From assembly GCA_022841445.1 (NCBI GenBank), contig JALHRM010000007.1, forward strand, positions 1 to 48,189: a stretch of 48,189 bases of DNA, in the 5' to 3' direction. The notes beneath the pieces were generated by a model. The model saw only the letters and a program-made list of their open reading frames with translations. It did no database searches and was not told the origin of the DNA. This document shows positions 26,344 through 35,141 of the stretch, piece by piece. How positions within the stretch are numbered: the stretch's first letter is position 1; each line of letters opens with the position of its first letter. A program made the position numbers and the translations under genes. The DNA comes from Candidatus Saccharimonadota bacterium (GTDB lineage Bacteria; Patescibacteriota; Saccharimonadia; Saccharimonadales; UBA10212).

Positions 26344-26940
26344 CTATCTTGGTGCTCGGGAAGTTGAGCCGTCGTAACAAGTGGCGATGATAGAGCTTGG
26401 ATAACCTAATCCGTCAACTTTTGCGCAACTAGGTGTCATTTGACTAGATGTATCCAAAACCCAAGTACCTGAACTGTTTTTATGAAGATAGTTAGCCGAG
26501 CCGCTACCGCCTAAATCATCAAGCGTCTTAGCAAGGGGCGTACAAGCGGTTGCATTTATTTCAGCGTAGTTACCCTCTTGCGCAAAGCTTGGCCCGCCAT
26601 CGAAAACAACGTGGCTAACGGTTACATATTTATCATTACCGCTACAGGTGTTATGTAGAGCAGTAAGGATCGCTGCCTGATCAGTTGTCTTGGCTATCTT
26701 ATCAGGAGTAAATTGAGTAATACTACTGTCATCTTGGATAACATTTACAAACGGGGCGGTCTCTGCGGGTGGGGTTTTTGAGACAGTTTCCTTACTTTGT
26801 GCTTTATTTGTGCTACTTTTAGGTGAGTCGTCAGCTTTATTTTGGTTTTTATACACCATAAAGCCCACCACGCCGAGCAGTACAGCAACGAGTATTACTA
26901 AAACTATTACTGGGCTAAACCCTTTTTCATTATTTTTCAT
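26344..26940 (-). CDS. Pilin-like single-pass protein, unknown function
   Basis: The product has 198 residues. AAGGAG precedes the ATG at good spacing. The N-terminus is MKNNEKGFSPVIVLVILV, a charged start with G-F then a hydrophobic helix to about residue 30. It resembles a type IV prepilin, but lacks the glutamate at position 5 of the mature protein, so it may be an ordinary signal anchor. A Ser/Lys/Thr linker follows, then an extracellular domain with four cysteines (about residues 98, 132, 171, 186). The phrase YKNQNKADDS is almost repeated in the protein at 35142-36011, which suggests paralogues. Confidence 0.7.
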   Translation of the reverse strand: MKNNEKGFSPVIVLVILVAVLLGVVGFMVYKNQNKADDSPKSSTNKAQSKETVSKTPPAETAPFVNVIQDDSSITQFTPDKIAKTTDQAAILTALHNTCSGNDKYVTVSHVVFDGGPSFAQEGNYAEINATACTPLAKTLDDLGGSGSANYLHKNSSGTWVLDTSSQMTPSCAKVDGLGYPSSIIATCYDGSTSRAPR

Positions 26941-27151
26941 AGATTTCTCCTTATGCTAATAATAACTAACATCCGTCGTTTTTCAAAAACCAAATAGCAT
27001 TTTGTACGTCGCATAATAAAGAGTACGCGCCATGCTACAGGCGTAACATGGACTTATTAGTGACATAGGTGCCTGTCAAGTACAAGTACTCTTGTCGCCC
27101 AACGCTGTTAAAAAATATACTCCTGCAATGACAGATTTTACTATGAATTAG

Positions 27152-28129
27152 CTACATGGCAGCCACTCTTTCAAGTTCGGCTGGATCAGCCATCGCTTGG
27201 TAGCGCTCATAGTTCTGTTTGCCCAGATTTTTGTCAATCTTACCCTCGTCTACATCTGCAATACGTTGTGCTGCCCAAAGCGCACAATTAACAGCATGCA
27301 AGGTTGTGCGCAACTTGCTTCGCTCCTCAATTGTTTCATCGCCAGTATTCTCTACGTAGGTGTCCAGGAACGCACGCTTTTCTTCATCGGTTAAATCCCT
27401 TGGTGCCGCCCATTTGTTCAGTTGTGGGGTAAACAGTGCTCCAACATCATAACTTGGATCATCGATACGCCCCTGCTCCCAATCAATCAGAATAACCTTT
27501 TCACCATCGTCTATCACATTGGCAGGGTTGGGGTCTGTGTGAACAATGCTGCGTGGCGTGTACGTGCTTGCTAGTCTAGGTAAGTCTTTACGAATCATAT
27601 CAAGAATGCCTTGAGCCGTTCTAATAACAGTTGGATTTGGCGTAGCCCGCTGTTCGTAGCTTGCTAAGTCAACTGCAATAGCGTCGTATTGGTTGGCTAG
27701 AGGATTTTCCCTTACCCGTAACGGAGCGCCGTCAATAGATACGGAGTGAAGTATTGCCATTGCTATTGCGACTCTCTTCAATGCTGCAACGGAGAACTCT
27801 AAGTGCTTCCCCGTAACAAATTCTTCGATGAGCAGCCCATAAGGTAAATGCCTGCGAGAATTATCAAGGAACAGCGGCTTTGGCGTTACGCCATGAGGTA
27901 CGAGAAATTCTAGTGTTCCATATTCATATTCAATCTGCGTATCTAGACCACTTTGTGGCTCAATATTCACTCGAACGAGAAATTCCTTGTCATCATGCCC
28001 GACACGGTAATTGAAATTGTAGTCACCGCCAGTAAGCTTCTCGATTGTTGCACCATCAAAGTTAGCAGTGCCTAATGCGCTGGCTGCGTTTTTAGTCAAG
28101 TATGGCAGTATTCTCTCATCGACATTCAT
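27152..28129 (-). CDS. Aminoglycoside-phosphotransferase-fold kinase
   Basis: The product has 325 residues. The Brenner motif is IVHTDPNPANVI near residue 200 (H-x-D-x4-N) and the metal-binding segment LIDWEQGRIDDPSYDVG follows near 217. The N-terminal lobe has GGDYNFNYRV and FLVRVNIEP, fitting the APH/choline-kinase fold. The substrate could be choline, a sugar, an amino acid or an antibiotic. Family members close to choline/ethanolamine kinase have HxDxxxxNI; the name by sequence alone is not possible. Intact and free-standing. Confidence 0.85.
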   Translation of the reverse strand: MNVDERILPYLTKNAASALGTANFDGATIEKLTGGDYNFNYRVGHDDKEFLVRVNIEPQSGLDTQIEYEYGTLEFLVPHGVTPKPLFLDNSRRHLPYGLLIEEFVTGKHLEFSVAALKRVAIAMAILHSVSIDGAPLRVRENPLANQYDAIAVDLASYEQRATPNPTVIRTAQGILDMIRKDLPRLASTYTPRSIVHTDPNPANVIDDGEKVILIDWEQGRIDDPSYDVGALFTPQLNKWAAPRDLTDEEKRAFLDTYVENTGDETIEERSKLRTTLHAVNCALWAAQRIADVDEGKIDKNLGKQNYERYQAMADPAELERVAAM

Positions 28130-28255
28130 TGCACAATAATAGCAAAGTAGAAAAGATCCCTAGTAGGTTCCTGTTTTTTAATAAGAATCACAAGGCAGTA
28201 CCGTGATCGCCAGCTATATGCATTAATTAGTCCAGATGCAGCCTAAAACATCTAA

Positions 28256-28264
28256 TGGTATACT
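28256..28264 (+). promoter_or_regulatory. Extended -10 (TGGTATACT) for the TerC-type gene
   Basis: TGGTATACT ends nine bases before the ATG at 28274. Transcription would begin only two or three bases before the start codon. No Shine-Dalgarno sequence is seen, so the mRNA is probably leaderless. Confidence 0.5.
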
Positions 28265-28273
28265 GCCTAAAAC

Positions 28274-29335
28274 ATGACTGCTAAAAAACCTTCTTTGCTG
28301 CGTATTTACGCATTTTCTACAACTGTTTCTATCGGACTTATAATTTTTGCCGGCTTCCAAACCGGGTTAACGGGCTTATTGATTGTACTAATGTTAGCCG
28401 CTCTTGAGATTTCGCTTAGTTTTGACAACGCCATTGTGAACGCCCGTATCCTGCGGCGAATGAGCGATTTTTGGCAGAAAATGTTCCTGACCGTCGGTAT
28501 ATTGATAGCCGTATTTGGGGTACGGATTATTTTGCCAGTATTCCTAGTAGCGCTGGCGGTTGGAACCGGTGTGGGCGAGATAGTTGACTTAGCCCTTAAT
28601 AACCCGGAAGAGTACGGCCATAAACTTCATGAGGCTCACCCGATGATTGCGTCTTTTGGTGGAGTATTCCTTCTAATGATATTCCTGCAGTTCTTTTTTG
28701 AAGAACGAAAAACCAAGTGGTGGCCTTGGCTAGAAAACAAACTGCAAAAAGTAGGGACATTCAATAACATTGCTCCGCTGATAGCTGTCGGTTTAGTAGT
28801 ATTAGCAAGCAGGTTTGTGCCTCCGGGTGACCAAGAAACCGTACTTATCGCAGGGTTAGCCGGTATGCTCGTTTATTTAGTTATTCATACAATTGATGCA
28901 ATTTTAAGACACAGCGGCATAGAAAATAATTTACAAAGTGCAGCTAAGGCAACGTTTAAGACGGGGTTGATCGGATTTGTCTATCTAGAAGTTATAGATG
29001 CAAGCTTTAGTTTAGACGGTGTGATTGGAGCATTCGCGATCACTAACGACATACTACTTATAGCAGTCGGTCTGGGTATCGGTGCGTTGTATGTGCGTAC
29101 AATAACCGTCCACATGCTGAAGCGAGGTGTACTTGACACTTATCGCTATATTGAACATGGTGCTCACTATGCCATCGGTATCTTGGCATTGATCATGCTT
29201 ATTTCACTCGAATACGAAGTCCCCGAAGTCATTACCGGCCTGGCCGGTGTTATCGTAATTATAGCTTCGGTAATCCATTCGGTTAAGGCCACTAAACGTG
29301 ATGGTAAAAAACAACTCAAATCAGCCGAAGTCTGA
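28274..29335 (+). CDS. TerC-superfamily (DUF475) membrane protein
   Basis: The product has 353 residues with about eight or nine membrane helices. The TerC signatures are both there: LEISLSFDNAIVNARIL near residue 44 and LEVIDASFSLDGVIGAFAI near 245, each with acidic residues inside the membrane that bind metal. DUF475/TerC proteins are linked to Mn2+ export and tellurium resistance. It ends just upstream of the tmRNA terminator and converges on the tmRNA gene. Confidence 0.88.
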   Translation: MTAKKPSLLRIYAFSTTVSIGLIIFAGFQTGLTGLLIVLMLAALEISLSFDNAIVNARILRRMSDFWQKMFLTVGILIAVFGVRIILPVFLVALAVGTGVGEIVDLALNNPEEYGHKLHEAHPMIASFGGVFLLMIFLQFFFEERKTKWWPWLENKLQKVGTFNNIAPLIAVGLVVLASRFVPPGDQETVLIAGLAGMLVYLVIHTIDAILRHSGIENNLQSAAKATFKTGLIGFVYLEVIDASFSLDGVIGAFAITNDILLIAVGLGIGALYVRTITVHMLKRGVLDTYRYIEHGAHYAIGILALIMLISLEYEVPEVITGLAGVIVIIASVIHSVKATKRDGKKQLKSAEV

Positions 29336-29385
29336 ATCTGGCAGTTTTCACCCTCACGAACAGTAGCCCTCCATATTACGACCAC

Positions 29386-29412
29386 AAAAAAAGCCTCACT
29401 TGGATGTGAGGC
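29386..29412 (-). terminator. Intrinsic terminator of tmRNA (probably bidirectional)
   Basis: GTGAGGC/GCCTCAC (29406-29412 with 29393-29399) is a perfect 7-bp stem, followed on the minus strand by seven T (29392-29386). It lies nine bases after the CCA end of tmRNA. It may also stop the + strand TerC transcript. Confidence 0.85.
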
Positions 29413-29420
29413 ACTTTTCA

Positions 29421-29814
29421 TGGTGGAGCTGGCGGGTACTGCCCCCGCGTCCGATTGTTAACTTGCTTGATGACTACAGGCTTAGATCGCTTAGATGTTT
29501 CTTTGCTAAACTCACGGTAAACGATCCAAAATGAATTTAGCGCAGTCCAACAAATCTTAACTGTTTAGATGAGACGACTCGTAAACAGAGCAATCAAATG
29601 CATATGACACCAGTAGAACTTATTTGATGTCGGTTATCTGGTGGCTACTTAAATATATTAAGCAGCTAGTGCGAGCCGTTGACTGAATACTCGGTCAATA
29701 GCATCGCTGATAGATGTTTTGGCAAATATCGTTGTTGATCCGGATAACGTTCAGATCATCCCGGCCTGCCATTCAAGCTTGTTAAGGTTCAACCGTCGAG
29801 CTTAAATCAGCCCC
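29421..29814 (-). ncRNA. ssrA: Transfer-messenger RNA (tmRNA)
   Basis: A one-piece tmRNA of 394 bases. The 5' end GGGGCTG pairs with CAGCTCC before ACCA at the 3' end, with one G-U pair, and CCA is encoded. The T-arm has the stem GCGGG/CCCGC with the unusual loop GGCAGTA; I would expect TTCRANY. The tag frame (29658-29723) begins AKTSISDAID and ends SQRLALAA, stop TAA. The ALAA end is the usual degradation signal for Clp proteases. The remainder, 29424-29657 and 29724-29810, holds the pseudoknot region, which I did not fold in detail. A terminator follows and a promoter precedes it. Confidence 0.93.
29658..29723 (-). other. ssrA: tmRNA tag-peptide reading frame (21 codons + stop)
   Basis: Starting from the GCC resume codon at 29723, the frame reads A-K-T-S-I-S-D-A-I-D... 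to ...A-L-A-A and stops at TAA 29660-29658. The exact resume codon is inferred from the family norm of starting with Ala; the C-terminal ALAA makes the frame certain. At 21 residues this tag is about twice the 10 of E. coli. Confidence 0.75.
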
Positions 29815-29818
29815 TTGT

Positions 29819-29872
29819 CAAAGTATTTTATGTACTTTGTAGTCACAATAGGTGACTCTGTATATTATACCA
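29819..29872 (-). promoter_or_regulatory. tmRNA promoter and 5' leader hairpins
   Basis: TGGTATAAT (29872-29864) is an extended -10 identical to the one before typA. Between it and the mature 5' end lie two hairpins: AGTCAC-N5-GTGACT (29841-29857) and CAAAGTA-N7-TACTTTG (29819-29839), which probably help trimming of the precursor. The CAAAGTA stem resembles those at 2921-2946 and 25665-25702. Confidence 0.55.
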
Positions 29873-29920
29873 TAAAACCCTAGTACTTTTTCCTCCAGTG
29901 ATCTCGTACAGATAGGACTA

Positions 29921-29955
29921 TTGACACTTATCTATATAAATGCTATTGTTATAAT
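29921..29955 (+). promoter_or_regulatory. Possible promoter for the gene at 29971
   Basis: TTGACA at 29921-29926 is a consensus -35 and TATTGT, 17 bases later, could be its -10. TATAAT at 29950-29955 is a better -10 but 23 bases away. Either would give a very short leader, and no ribosome-binding site is present before the ATG at 29971. Confidence 0.4.
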
Positions 29956-29970
29956 TTAACGAATTGCTTT

Positions 29971-30681
29971 ATGTCAGACAATACATATGTTAATGCTGAA
30001 GGTTCCGGTTCTGCGCGGTTATTTCGTGCGGTAGGTGAATCTTTTGGTGTCGATATTGGAGACAGAGAACGGCAAGACTGGAGGGTGTTGTTAGGTGCTC
30101 TATATGTCGCAGATCACCTTATTGATGACCGAAGAGAAAGTGAACTTTCTCCGCTAGTGAAGTTACTTGAAGGCGACGGACTTCCTGGAATAGATACAGA
30201 ATTTCAAGAAGCGTGTTGGGATTTTATGGCCAATCAAACCCCGGAACGCCGTCAAGAGATCTACAAAAATTTTGGGCAGATGGCAGAGTTCGCAAGCCAG
30301 CTCAGGGCTACCGAATCTATACATGAGCTTATAAGAATCAGGCTTCAAGACGCAGGGGTCTTTGCGGACTTACTATCTTTACCTACTACTGACACAATAG
30401 ATCCTACAGAACGTGATGACTTCAATGATTGGTTACTTAGTTTCAGTCGAACTGGCTACCTTGTTAATTCATTACATGACCTAGGTGATGATTATCAAAC
30501 TGGTGAAACCAGTGTCAAACCCACACCAAAAGCACGGCTAGTTCTTGCCAGAAGCGCTCTTAGAGAAACAATCATAGGAATTAATAAAACTCCTCTTAGA
30601 ACTATCGGCAGTTTAACAATGGTGGCATTCAGGTACGAAGTGTTAGGCCGTAAACCATATATAGCCCACCTTGAACACTAA
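29971..30681 (+). CDS. Possible squalene/phytoene-synthase-like protein
   Basis: The product has 236 residues, all helical, no signal. Two acidic clusters stand out: LYVADHLIDDRRESE near residue 45 and GYLVNSLHDLGDDYQTGET near 170. The second resembles the NxxRDxxxDxxxGR region of squalene/phytoene synthases, and the first could be the other Asp-rich site. This suggests a class I isoprenoid-synthase fold, but shorter than usual (about 290). Without structure I regard it as a hypothesis; it could equally be an unrelated helical protein. It stands alone between tmRNA and ksgA. AT-rich compared with neighbours, and it has no ribosome-binding site. Confidence 0.4.
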   Translation: MSDNTYVNAEGSGSARLFRAVGESFGVDIGDRERQDWRVLLGALYVADHLIDDRRESELSPLVKLLEGDGLPGIDTEFQEACWDFMANQTPERRQEIYKNFGQMAEFASQLRATESIHELIRIRLQDAGVFADLLSLPTTDTIDPTERDDFNDWLLSFSRTGYLVNSLHDLGDDYQTGETSVKPTPKARLVLARSALRETIIGINKTPLRTIGSLTMVAFRYEVLGRKPYIAHLEH

Positions 30682-30749
30682 GCCTTACTAATAGGCTGAT
30701 TTTTATATTTTACTGATAGTTAATCAAATCGATTTGTCTGCTCGCTGAA

Positions 30750-31535
30750 TTAATTAAAGAAGTGCTTGTACAGTTTGTGCCAGTCGTCTAAGGTGAGATT
30801 TTGGGCGCGTAATTCGCCGTCAATACCTGCTTTAACGAGCAGATTATCGGCCTCTTGTTTGGTAATTGCCAGTCCACCGCTCAGACTACCGCGAAGTTTT
30901 TTACGCCTTTGGGAAAAACCTGCTTTTACAATACGAAAAAACTGCCTCGTATCGACATCGTTAAATAGCGGCTGTTCACGACGCTGCAAAAGCAAAACCT
31001 GTGAATCGACTTTCGGCGGTGGCTCAAACAACTTAGCAGGAACTAGCGGCCCTAAACCCGTATGCCAGTAATATTGCGCTGTGACGCTCAGCAGGCTCAT
31101 CTCCCCCGGTAGCGCGGTGACACGTTCGGCAACTTCTTGCTGCACCAACAGCGTGGCGCTGCTAGGCGGATTCGAAGACTCACTAATTATTCGTAGTAAA
31201 TGACTGGTTAAGTAATAAGGGATGTTGGCAACGATTTTGTAACCAACTGGGAGTGAAGTCAGGTCATAGCGCAAAATGTCAGCCTCCTTGACCTCCACGT
31301 TACTACCTTCAAACTTTCGCGCAAGTTCGTTTATCAGGTAGGAATCCAGCTCTATGGCGATTACCCGGTTCACTCTTTTGGATAACTCTTCGGTGAGTAG
31401 CCCAAGTCCAGGTCCAATCTCAACGACTACATCACCATTATTAACATCTGCAGCATCAACAATTGACTCTAGCACCATAGCGTCTTTAAGCCAGTGCTGA
31501 CCGAGTGATTTTTTGGGTGGAGCTGCCACTTGCAA
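30750..31535 (-). CDS. rsmA: 16S rRNA dimethyladenosine transferase
   Basis: The product has 261 residues. Motifs: KKSLGQHWLKD at the start (family KSLGQNFL), SAM motif I VVEIGPGLGLLTEELSK, the catalytic NIPYYLTSHLL near residue 108, and PPKVDSQV near 180. RsmA/KsgA dimethylates two adenines near the 3' end of 16S rRNA. The frame opens with TTG at 31535; a GTG at 31529 with better spacing to an AGG site could be the true start. It follows the muralytic-type gene by one base, so the two are coupled. Confidence 0.92.
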   Translation of the reverse strand: MQVAAPPKKSLGQHWLKDAMVLESIVDAADVNNGDVVVEIGPGLGLLTEELSKRVNRVIAIELDSYLINELARKFEGSNVEVKEADILRYDLTSLPVGYKIVANIPYYLTSHLLRIISESSNPPSSATLLVQQEVAERVTALPGEMSLLSVTAQYYWHTGLGPLVPAKLFEPPPKVDSQVLLLQRREQPLFNDVDTRQFFRIVKAGFSQRRKKLRGSLSGGLAITKQEADNLLVKAGIDGELRAQNLTLDDWHKLYKHFFN

Positions 31536-31536
31536 C

Positions 31537-32801
31537 CTACCAGTGCCTGTTGGCGATCCAGTAATTATAAGCTGCGGACCAGCTCTTATAGCGCCCTATG
31601 GCATAACCATGACACCACTTTAGCTGTGTAACTGGATTAGTCTGCCAGTCGGCTCCGGCAGAAGCCATTTTGCCGGCAGGTGTTGACTGGCATAGTCCAA
31701 ATCCAACTCCGGCAGTGTTGGAGTGTAGCTGTGTAAAGTGTGTGGGGCAGTATCCGATTTGACCCTGCCATTTTGTGGCACACCAACCTGATTCACGACT
31801 GATGATGTAGTTAACGTATCCATAATCGCCGGCTGCAATCCCTGCAGCAGCCATAATCGAAGACTTATCATCAGGAATGCTAATCGTTTTGCCGCGAGCT
31901 ACTATCTGTGTCACAGGAGCTTGTATGGTAGCTTCTTGGATTTTAACCCGACTAATCTCGACACTATTCTGAGTCTTAATCTCATACGTTACTGCACGCT
32001 TACCGACCGCACCGGACTGCCTCACTACCGTTGTGCCAAACGACAAACTTGCATCTTCGACTGTCTGAACTGGCATTGGTATATCCTCTGTCACACTTGC
32101 TATCTGCACGCCATTACGCACTACGAATACTTGGACGTTTGGAGTTACGGGCGTTTCTGGTGAAGGCTGTACGGTATCACCTTCTTTTAAGCTCACCTGC
32201 TTTTCACTTAATAATGCACTTACTGTTTTGGCATGTGTTCGAGTAGTTATCGGTGTACCGTACAGATTAAAAAATACTGGCGTAGATCGGGTGATTACAA
32301 CTTTTTCGGTCAAGATATTGTCACGTATACTGCCTGGCTCAAATTGAATAATATCTTCGGGGAATGTCTCTACATTTGCTTGGCTGGCGACCATTCTAGG
32401 GCTTTTCTGAGCACTCACTACCACTAGCTTTGAATCTTTATCAATAATAGTCACCGGACGGGCGCGATACACGTTCACCCGAAAATTATCTTCAACTATC
32501 GGCGTGTCGAGTGTTGGCTCAACCACATCATCTTTACCCAGCTTGACTTCATTTTCGCGCAGCATTTCGCCGACGGTTGCAGCTCGTGATGGTATAACTT
32601 TATTCTCGTCATCTACAAATACATTGACGATACGGGCGTCGCTTGGGCGGTATTCGTCACCGCCCTGAAGAATAGCCAACGCTCCAACAAAAAAAGCCCC
32701 ACGCCAATACCGATCAACGGCAAAAGATATGGTCGTTTCCGTATCTTATGAGTCGCTGATTTCCGAGCATCACTGTAAGAGCTAAGTACTTTTTCTTTCA
32801 T
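31537..32801 (-). CDS. DUF348/G5-domain wall-active protein, frame broken at a T7 run
   Basis: Reading frame 1 from ATG at 32801 gives a basic start (KEKVLSSYSDARKSATHKIR) and a membrane anchor, PLIGIGVGLFLLERWLFF, then hits a stop at 32613. Reading frame 2 covers 31537-32679 without an anchor: residues from ILQGGDEYRPSDARIVNVF on. A one-base backward shift at the seven T (32695-32689) joins them as ...GIGVGLFFVGALAILQGGDEY, a natural anchor. The joined protein has an anchor, DUF348 units (ATVGEMLRENEVKLGKDDVV), a G5 domain (VVRQSGAVGKRAVTYEIKTQ) and a C-terminal lysozyme/Rpf-like part (IISRESGWCATKWQGQIGY, GVGFGLCQSTPAGKMAS). It should act on peptidoglycan. The break may be real, programmed or a sequencing error. 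Confidence 0.8.
32645..32694 (-). promoter_or_regulatory. Possible -1 frameshift site: T_TTT_TTG with downstream hairpin
   Basis: In the first reading frame the bases 32694-32688 read T TTT TTG, which fits the X_XXY_YYZ pattern for tandem slippage. A perfect 7-bp hairpin GGGCGGT/ACCGCCC follows (32665-32645). Its distance of 22 bases from the heptamer is longer than the usual 5-9, which weakens the case. The same T7 is also a common site for sequencing or assembly errors. Confidence 0.4.
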
Positions 32802-32905
32802 ATATAAGACCTGCTTGATCAAATTGCATCCCAAAACCGGCAGGCTTCTTTATTTTAACAGTAGTAGGCAAAAAGCTTCAAACCTGGTCTTTAAATCTGC
32901 TATAC

Positions 32906-35062
32906 CTAGAGTTTCTCCAGTGGCGCGAAAGCAGTGTTAAGTTTTTTTGTACCTTTTCCCTTGAAGTAAATAACTGCATTTTCACCATCTATTTCGAGCA
33001 CTGTGCCGTTACCAAACAGCTGGTGGCGCACCCCGTCGCCTTCGTTTAGCTCAAGAACGTATTGCGGCTCATTAGAGGCACTACCGCTAAACGCATTTGG
33101 ATTAGGCGGTGAAGCCGGGCGGTCATACGCGCCGGATGAAATATTGGTATTAGTAGTAAACTTGGAAATTTCACTCAAAAAACGCGACGGTGGATTATGC
33201 TGCTGACCACCATACAGTGTCCGGCTCGTAGCGTAAATCATAGTTAATGATTGCTGCGCACGAGTCATACCCACATAGCACAGCCGGCGTTCCTCTTCCA
33301 TTTCGGATTGATCATACAGCGCACGACTGTGTGGCAGTACGGTTTCTTCCAACCCAACCATAAATACACACGGAAATTCTAAGCCTTTTGCGCTGTGTAG
33401 CGTCATGAGAGTGACAGCATTGCCGTCAAAGTCAGCGTTGTCAAGATCACTCACCAGGCTTATTTCTTCCAAAAAGCCAGCTAGTCCTAGCTCCTGGTAT
33501 TCTCGCGCTACGCTCAAGAGTTCGCGGACGTTTTCTTTGCGAGCTTCACCCTGCGGGGTACCGTCACCGATGTAGTTAAGATAATCTAAGCGCCTAATTA
33601 GCGCATCGACGAGTTCAGGAACGCTTAAATCTTCTGACTGCTCGCCAAAACTTACCAAGATGTCGGCTAAATCGGTAAGTGCGTTTTTGGCTTTGGGCGT
33701 AAGCTGAGCACAAAGTCCAACCTGATTAAGCGCGCTTCTTAAAGTAAGCCGCTGATCATCCCTCCAAGCTAAAAAATTCTGCAAAGACTTCGCGCCGATC
33801 CCTCGGGACGGAACATTGACTATCCGCTGGAAGCTAACATAATCCTCCGGCTGATATATCAATTTAAGGTAAGCCATAATATCTTTGATTTCCTTACGAT
33901 CATAAAATCTAACCCCGCCGACAATACGATAAGGAATACCATAATGGATAAAAACTTCTTCCAATGCACGGCTTTGGGCGTTTGTCCGATATAGCACCGC
34001 GTAATCTTTATATGGTCGATGGCTTTCCTTTATACGCCGCACGATTGCTTCGCCTTCTGCCCGCTCGCCACCAACAGACAATACCTCTACTGGTGCGCCG
34101 TCCCCCGCCGCCGTCCATAGTTTCTTTTCCGAGCGCTGCATGTTTTTGGTAATTACTTCATGCGCCGCATCAAGTATATTCTTTGTACTACGGTAGTTCT
34201 GTTCCAGCTTAATCACCGTAACGTTGGGGTAGTCTTTTTCAAAATTGAGGATGTTGCGGTAATCTGCGCCTCGCCAACTATAAATACTTTGCCAATCATC
34301 CCCCACGACTGCAATGTTATTCTGGTCATTTACCAGTAGCTTGACCAAGCCATACTGAGCAGCATTGGTGTCTTGATACTCATCGATCATCACATAGCGG
34401 AATTGCTGTTGCCATTTCTGGCGGATCGGCTGGTGAGTTTTTACCAGCTGCACAGTGCGACCGATAAGGTCATCGAAATCCAATGCACCAGCTTCTTTCA
34501 ACGATTTTTCATAAATCGGGAATACCTGAGCTGCGATGCGCTGAGCCGGGCTGTTAGCCATTGCGGCGTACTCGGTAGGGTGCACCAGCTCATTCTTGGC
34601 GGAGCTTATCAAACCAGACAACACGCGCGGCGGGAAACTTTTTTCATCCACCATTAGCTGTTTACAAACTTGTTTTATGGCTGCTAGTCGATCACCCTCA
34701 TCCCAAATAATAAAGTTTCGCGGAATCCCGATATGTTCGCCGTCTTGTCGCAAAATCCGCACACAAATGCTATGAAACGTTCCCATGAATGGCATAAAGC
34801 TACGGTTGTCAGCCCGCTCACCAAGTAAATGGGCGACGCGCTCGCGCATTTCTTTAGCGGCCTTGTTAGTAAACGTTACCGACAAAATATTGAACGGCGT
34901 TGCTTTGCCACTAGCAATAATGTAGGCAATGCGGTGTGTCAAAGTTTTGGTCTTGCCGCTGCCTGCCCCAGCTTGAATCAGCAGCGGACCGTCGATGCAT
35001 GATACGGCTCGCTGTTGCTCATCATTAAGCCCAACAAATAAATCTTCCAAAACTAAAGCCAT
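32906..35062 (-). CDS. UvrD/PcrA-type 3'-5' DNA helicase
   Basis: The product has 718 residues from the ATG at 35062; a TTG at 35083 adds seven residues. All SF1A motifs are present: GLNDEQQRAVSCIDGPLLIQ, AGAGSGKTKTLTHRIAYI, MIDEYQDTNAAQYGL, VVGDDWQSIYSWRGAD, YRSTKNILDAA, TLHSAKGLEFPCVFMVGLEE and YVGMTRAQQSLTMIYA. The length and the GLNxxQ start fit PcrA/UvrD, which works in nucleotide excision repair and removes proteins from DNA. The C-terminal 60 residues, ending GDGVRHQLFGNGTVLEI... APLEKL, form the Tudor-like domain that in PcrA binds RNA polymerase. Confidence 0.95.
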   Translation of the reverse strand: MALVLEDLFVGLNDEQQRAVSCIDGPLLIQAGAGSGKTKTLTHRIAYIIASGKATPFNILSVTFTNKAAKEMRERVAHLLGERADNRSFMPFMGTFHSICVRILRQDGEHIGIPRNFIIWDEGDRLAAIKQVCKQLMVDEKSFPPRVLSGLISSAKNELVHPTEYAAMANSPAQRIAAQVFPIYEKSLKEAGALDFDDLIGRTVQLVKTHQPIRQKWQQQFRYVMIDEYQDTNAAQYGLVKLLVNDQNNIAVVGDDWQSIYSWRGADYRNILNFEKDYPNVTVIKLEQNYRSTKNILDAAHEVITKNMQRSEKKLWTAAGDGAPVEVLSVGGERAEGEAIVRRIKESHRPYKDYAVLYRTNAQSRALEEVFIHYGIPYRIVGGVRFYDRKEIKDIMAYLKLIYQPEDYVSFQRIVNVPSRGIGAKSLQNFLAWRDDQRLTLRSALNQVGLCAQLTPKAKNALTDLADILVSFGEQSEDLSVPELVDALIRRLDYLNYIGDGTPQGEARKENVRELLSVAREYQELGLAGFLEEISLVSDLDNADFDGNAVTLMTLHSAKGLEFPCVFMVGLEETVLPHSRALYDQSEMEEERRLCYVGMTRAQQSLTMIYATSRTLYGGQQHNPPSRFLSEISKFTTNTNISSGAYDRPASPPNPNAFSGSASNEPQYVLELNEGDGVRHQLFGNGTVLEIDGENAVIYFKGKGTKKLNTAFAPLEKL

Positions 35063-35141
35063 GAGCTCTATTCTAGCAAACAAGACATTATTATCTGTGC
35101 GTTTATTTGTACTAGGCCAAGCTACTAAGGAAATTTGATCG

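Noticed and set aside
26167-26367. 66-codon + strand frame starting just after a terminator hairpin
   Set aside because: No ribosome-binding site, starts in the terminator region and overlaps the end of the minus-strand gene at 26344. Probably chance.
29421-29424. A separate tRNA gene suggested by the TGGTGGAGC text near 29421
   Set aside because: The matching 5' acceptor strand is 390 bases away at 29814, which identifies tmRNA; a similar TGGTGGAGC at 26169 has no partner.
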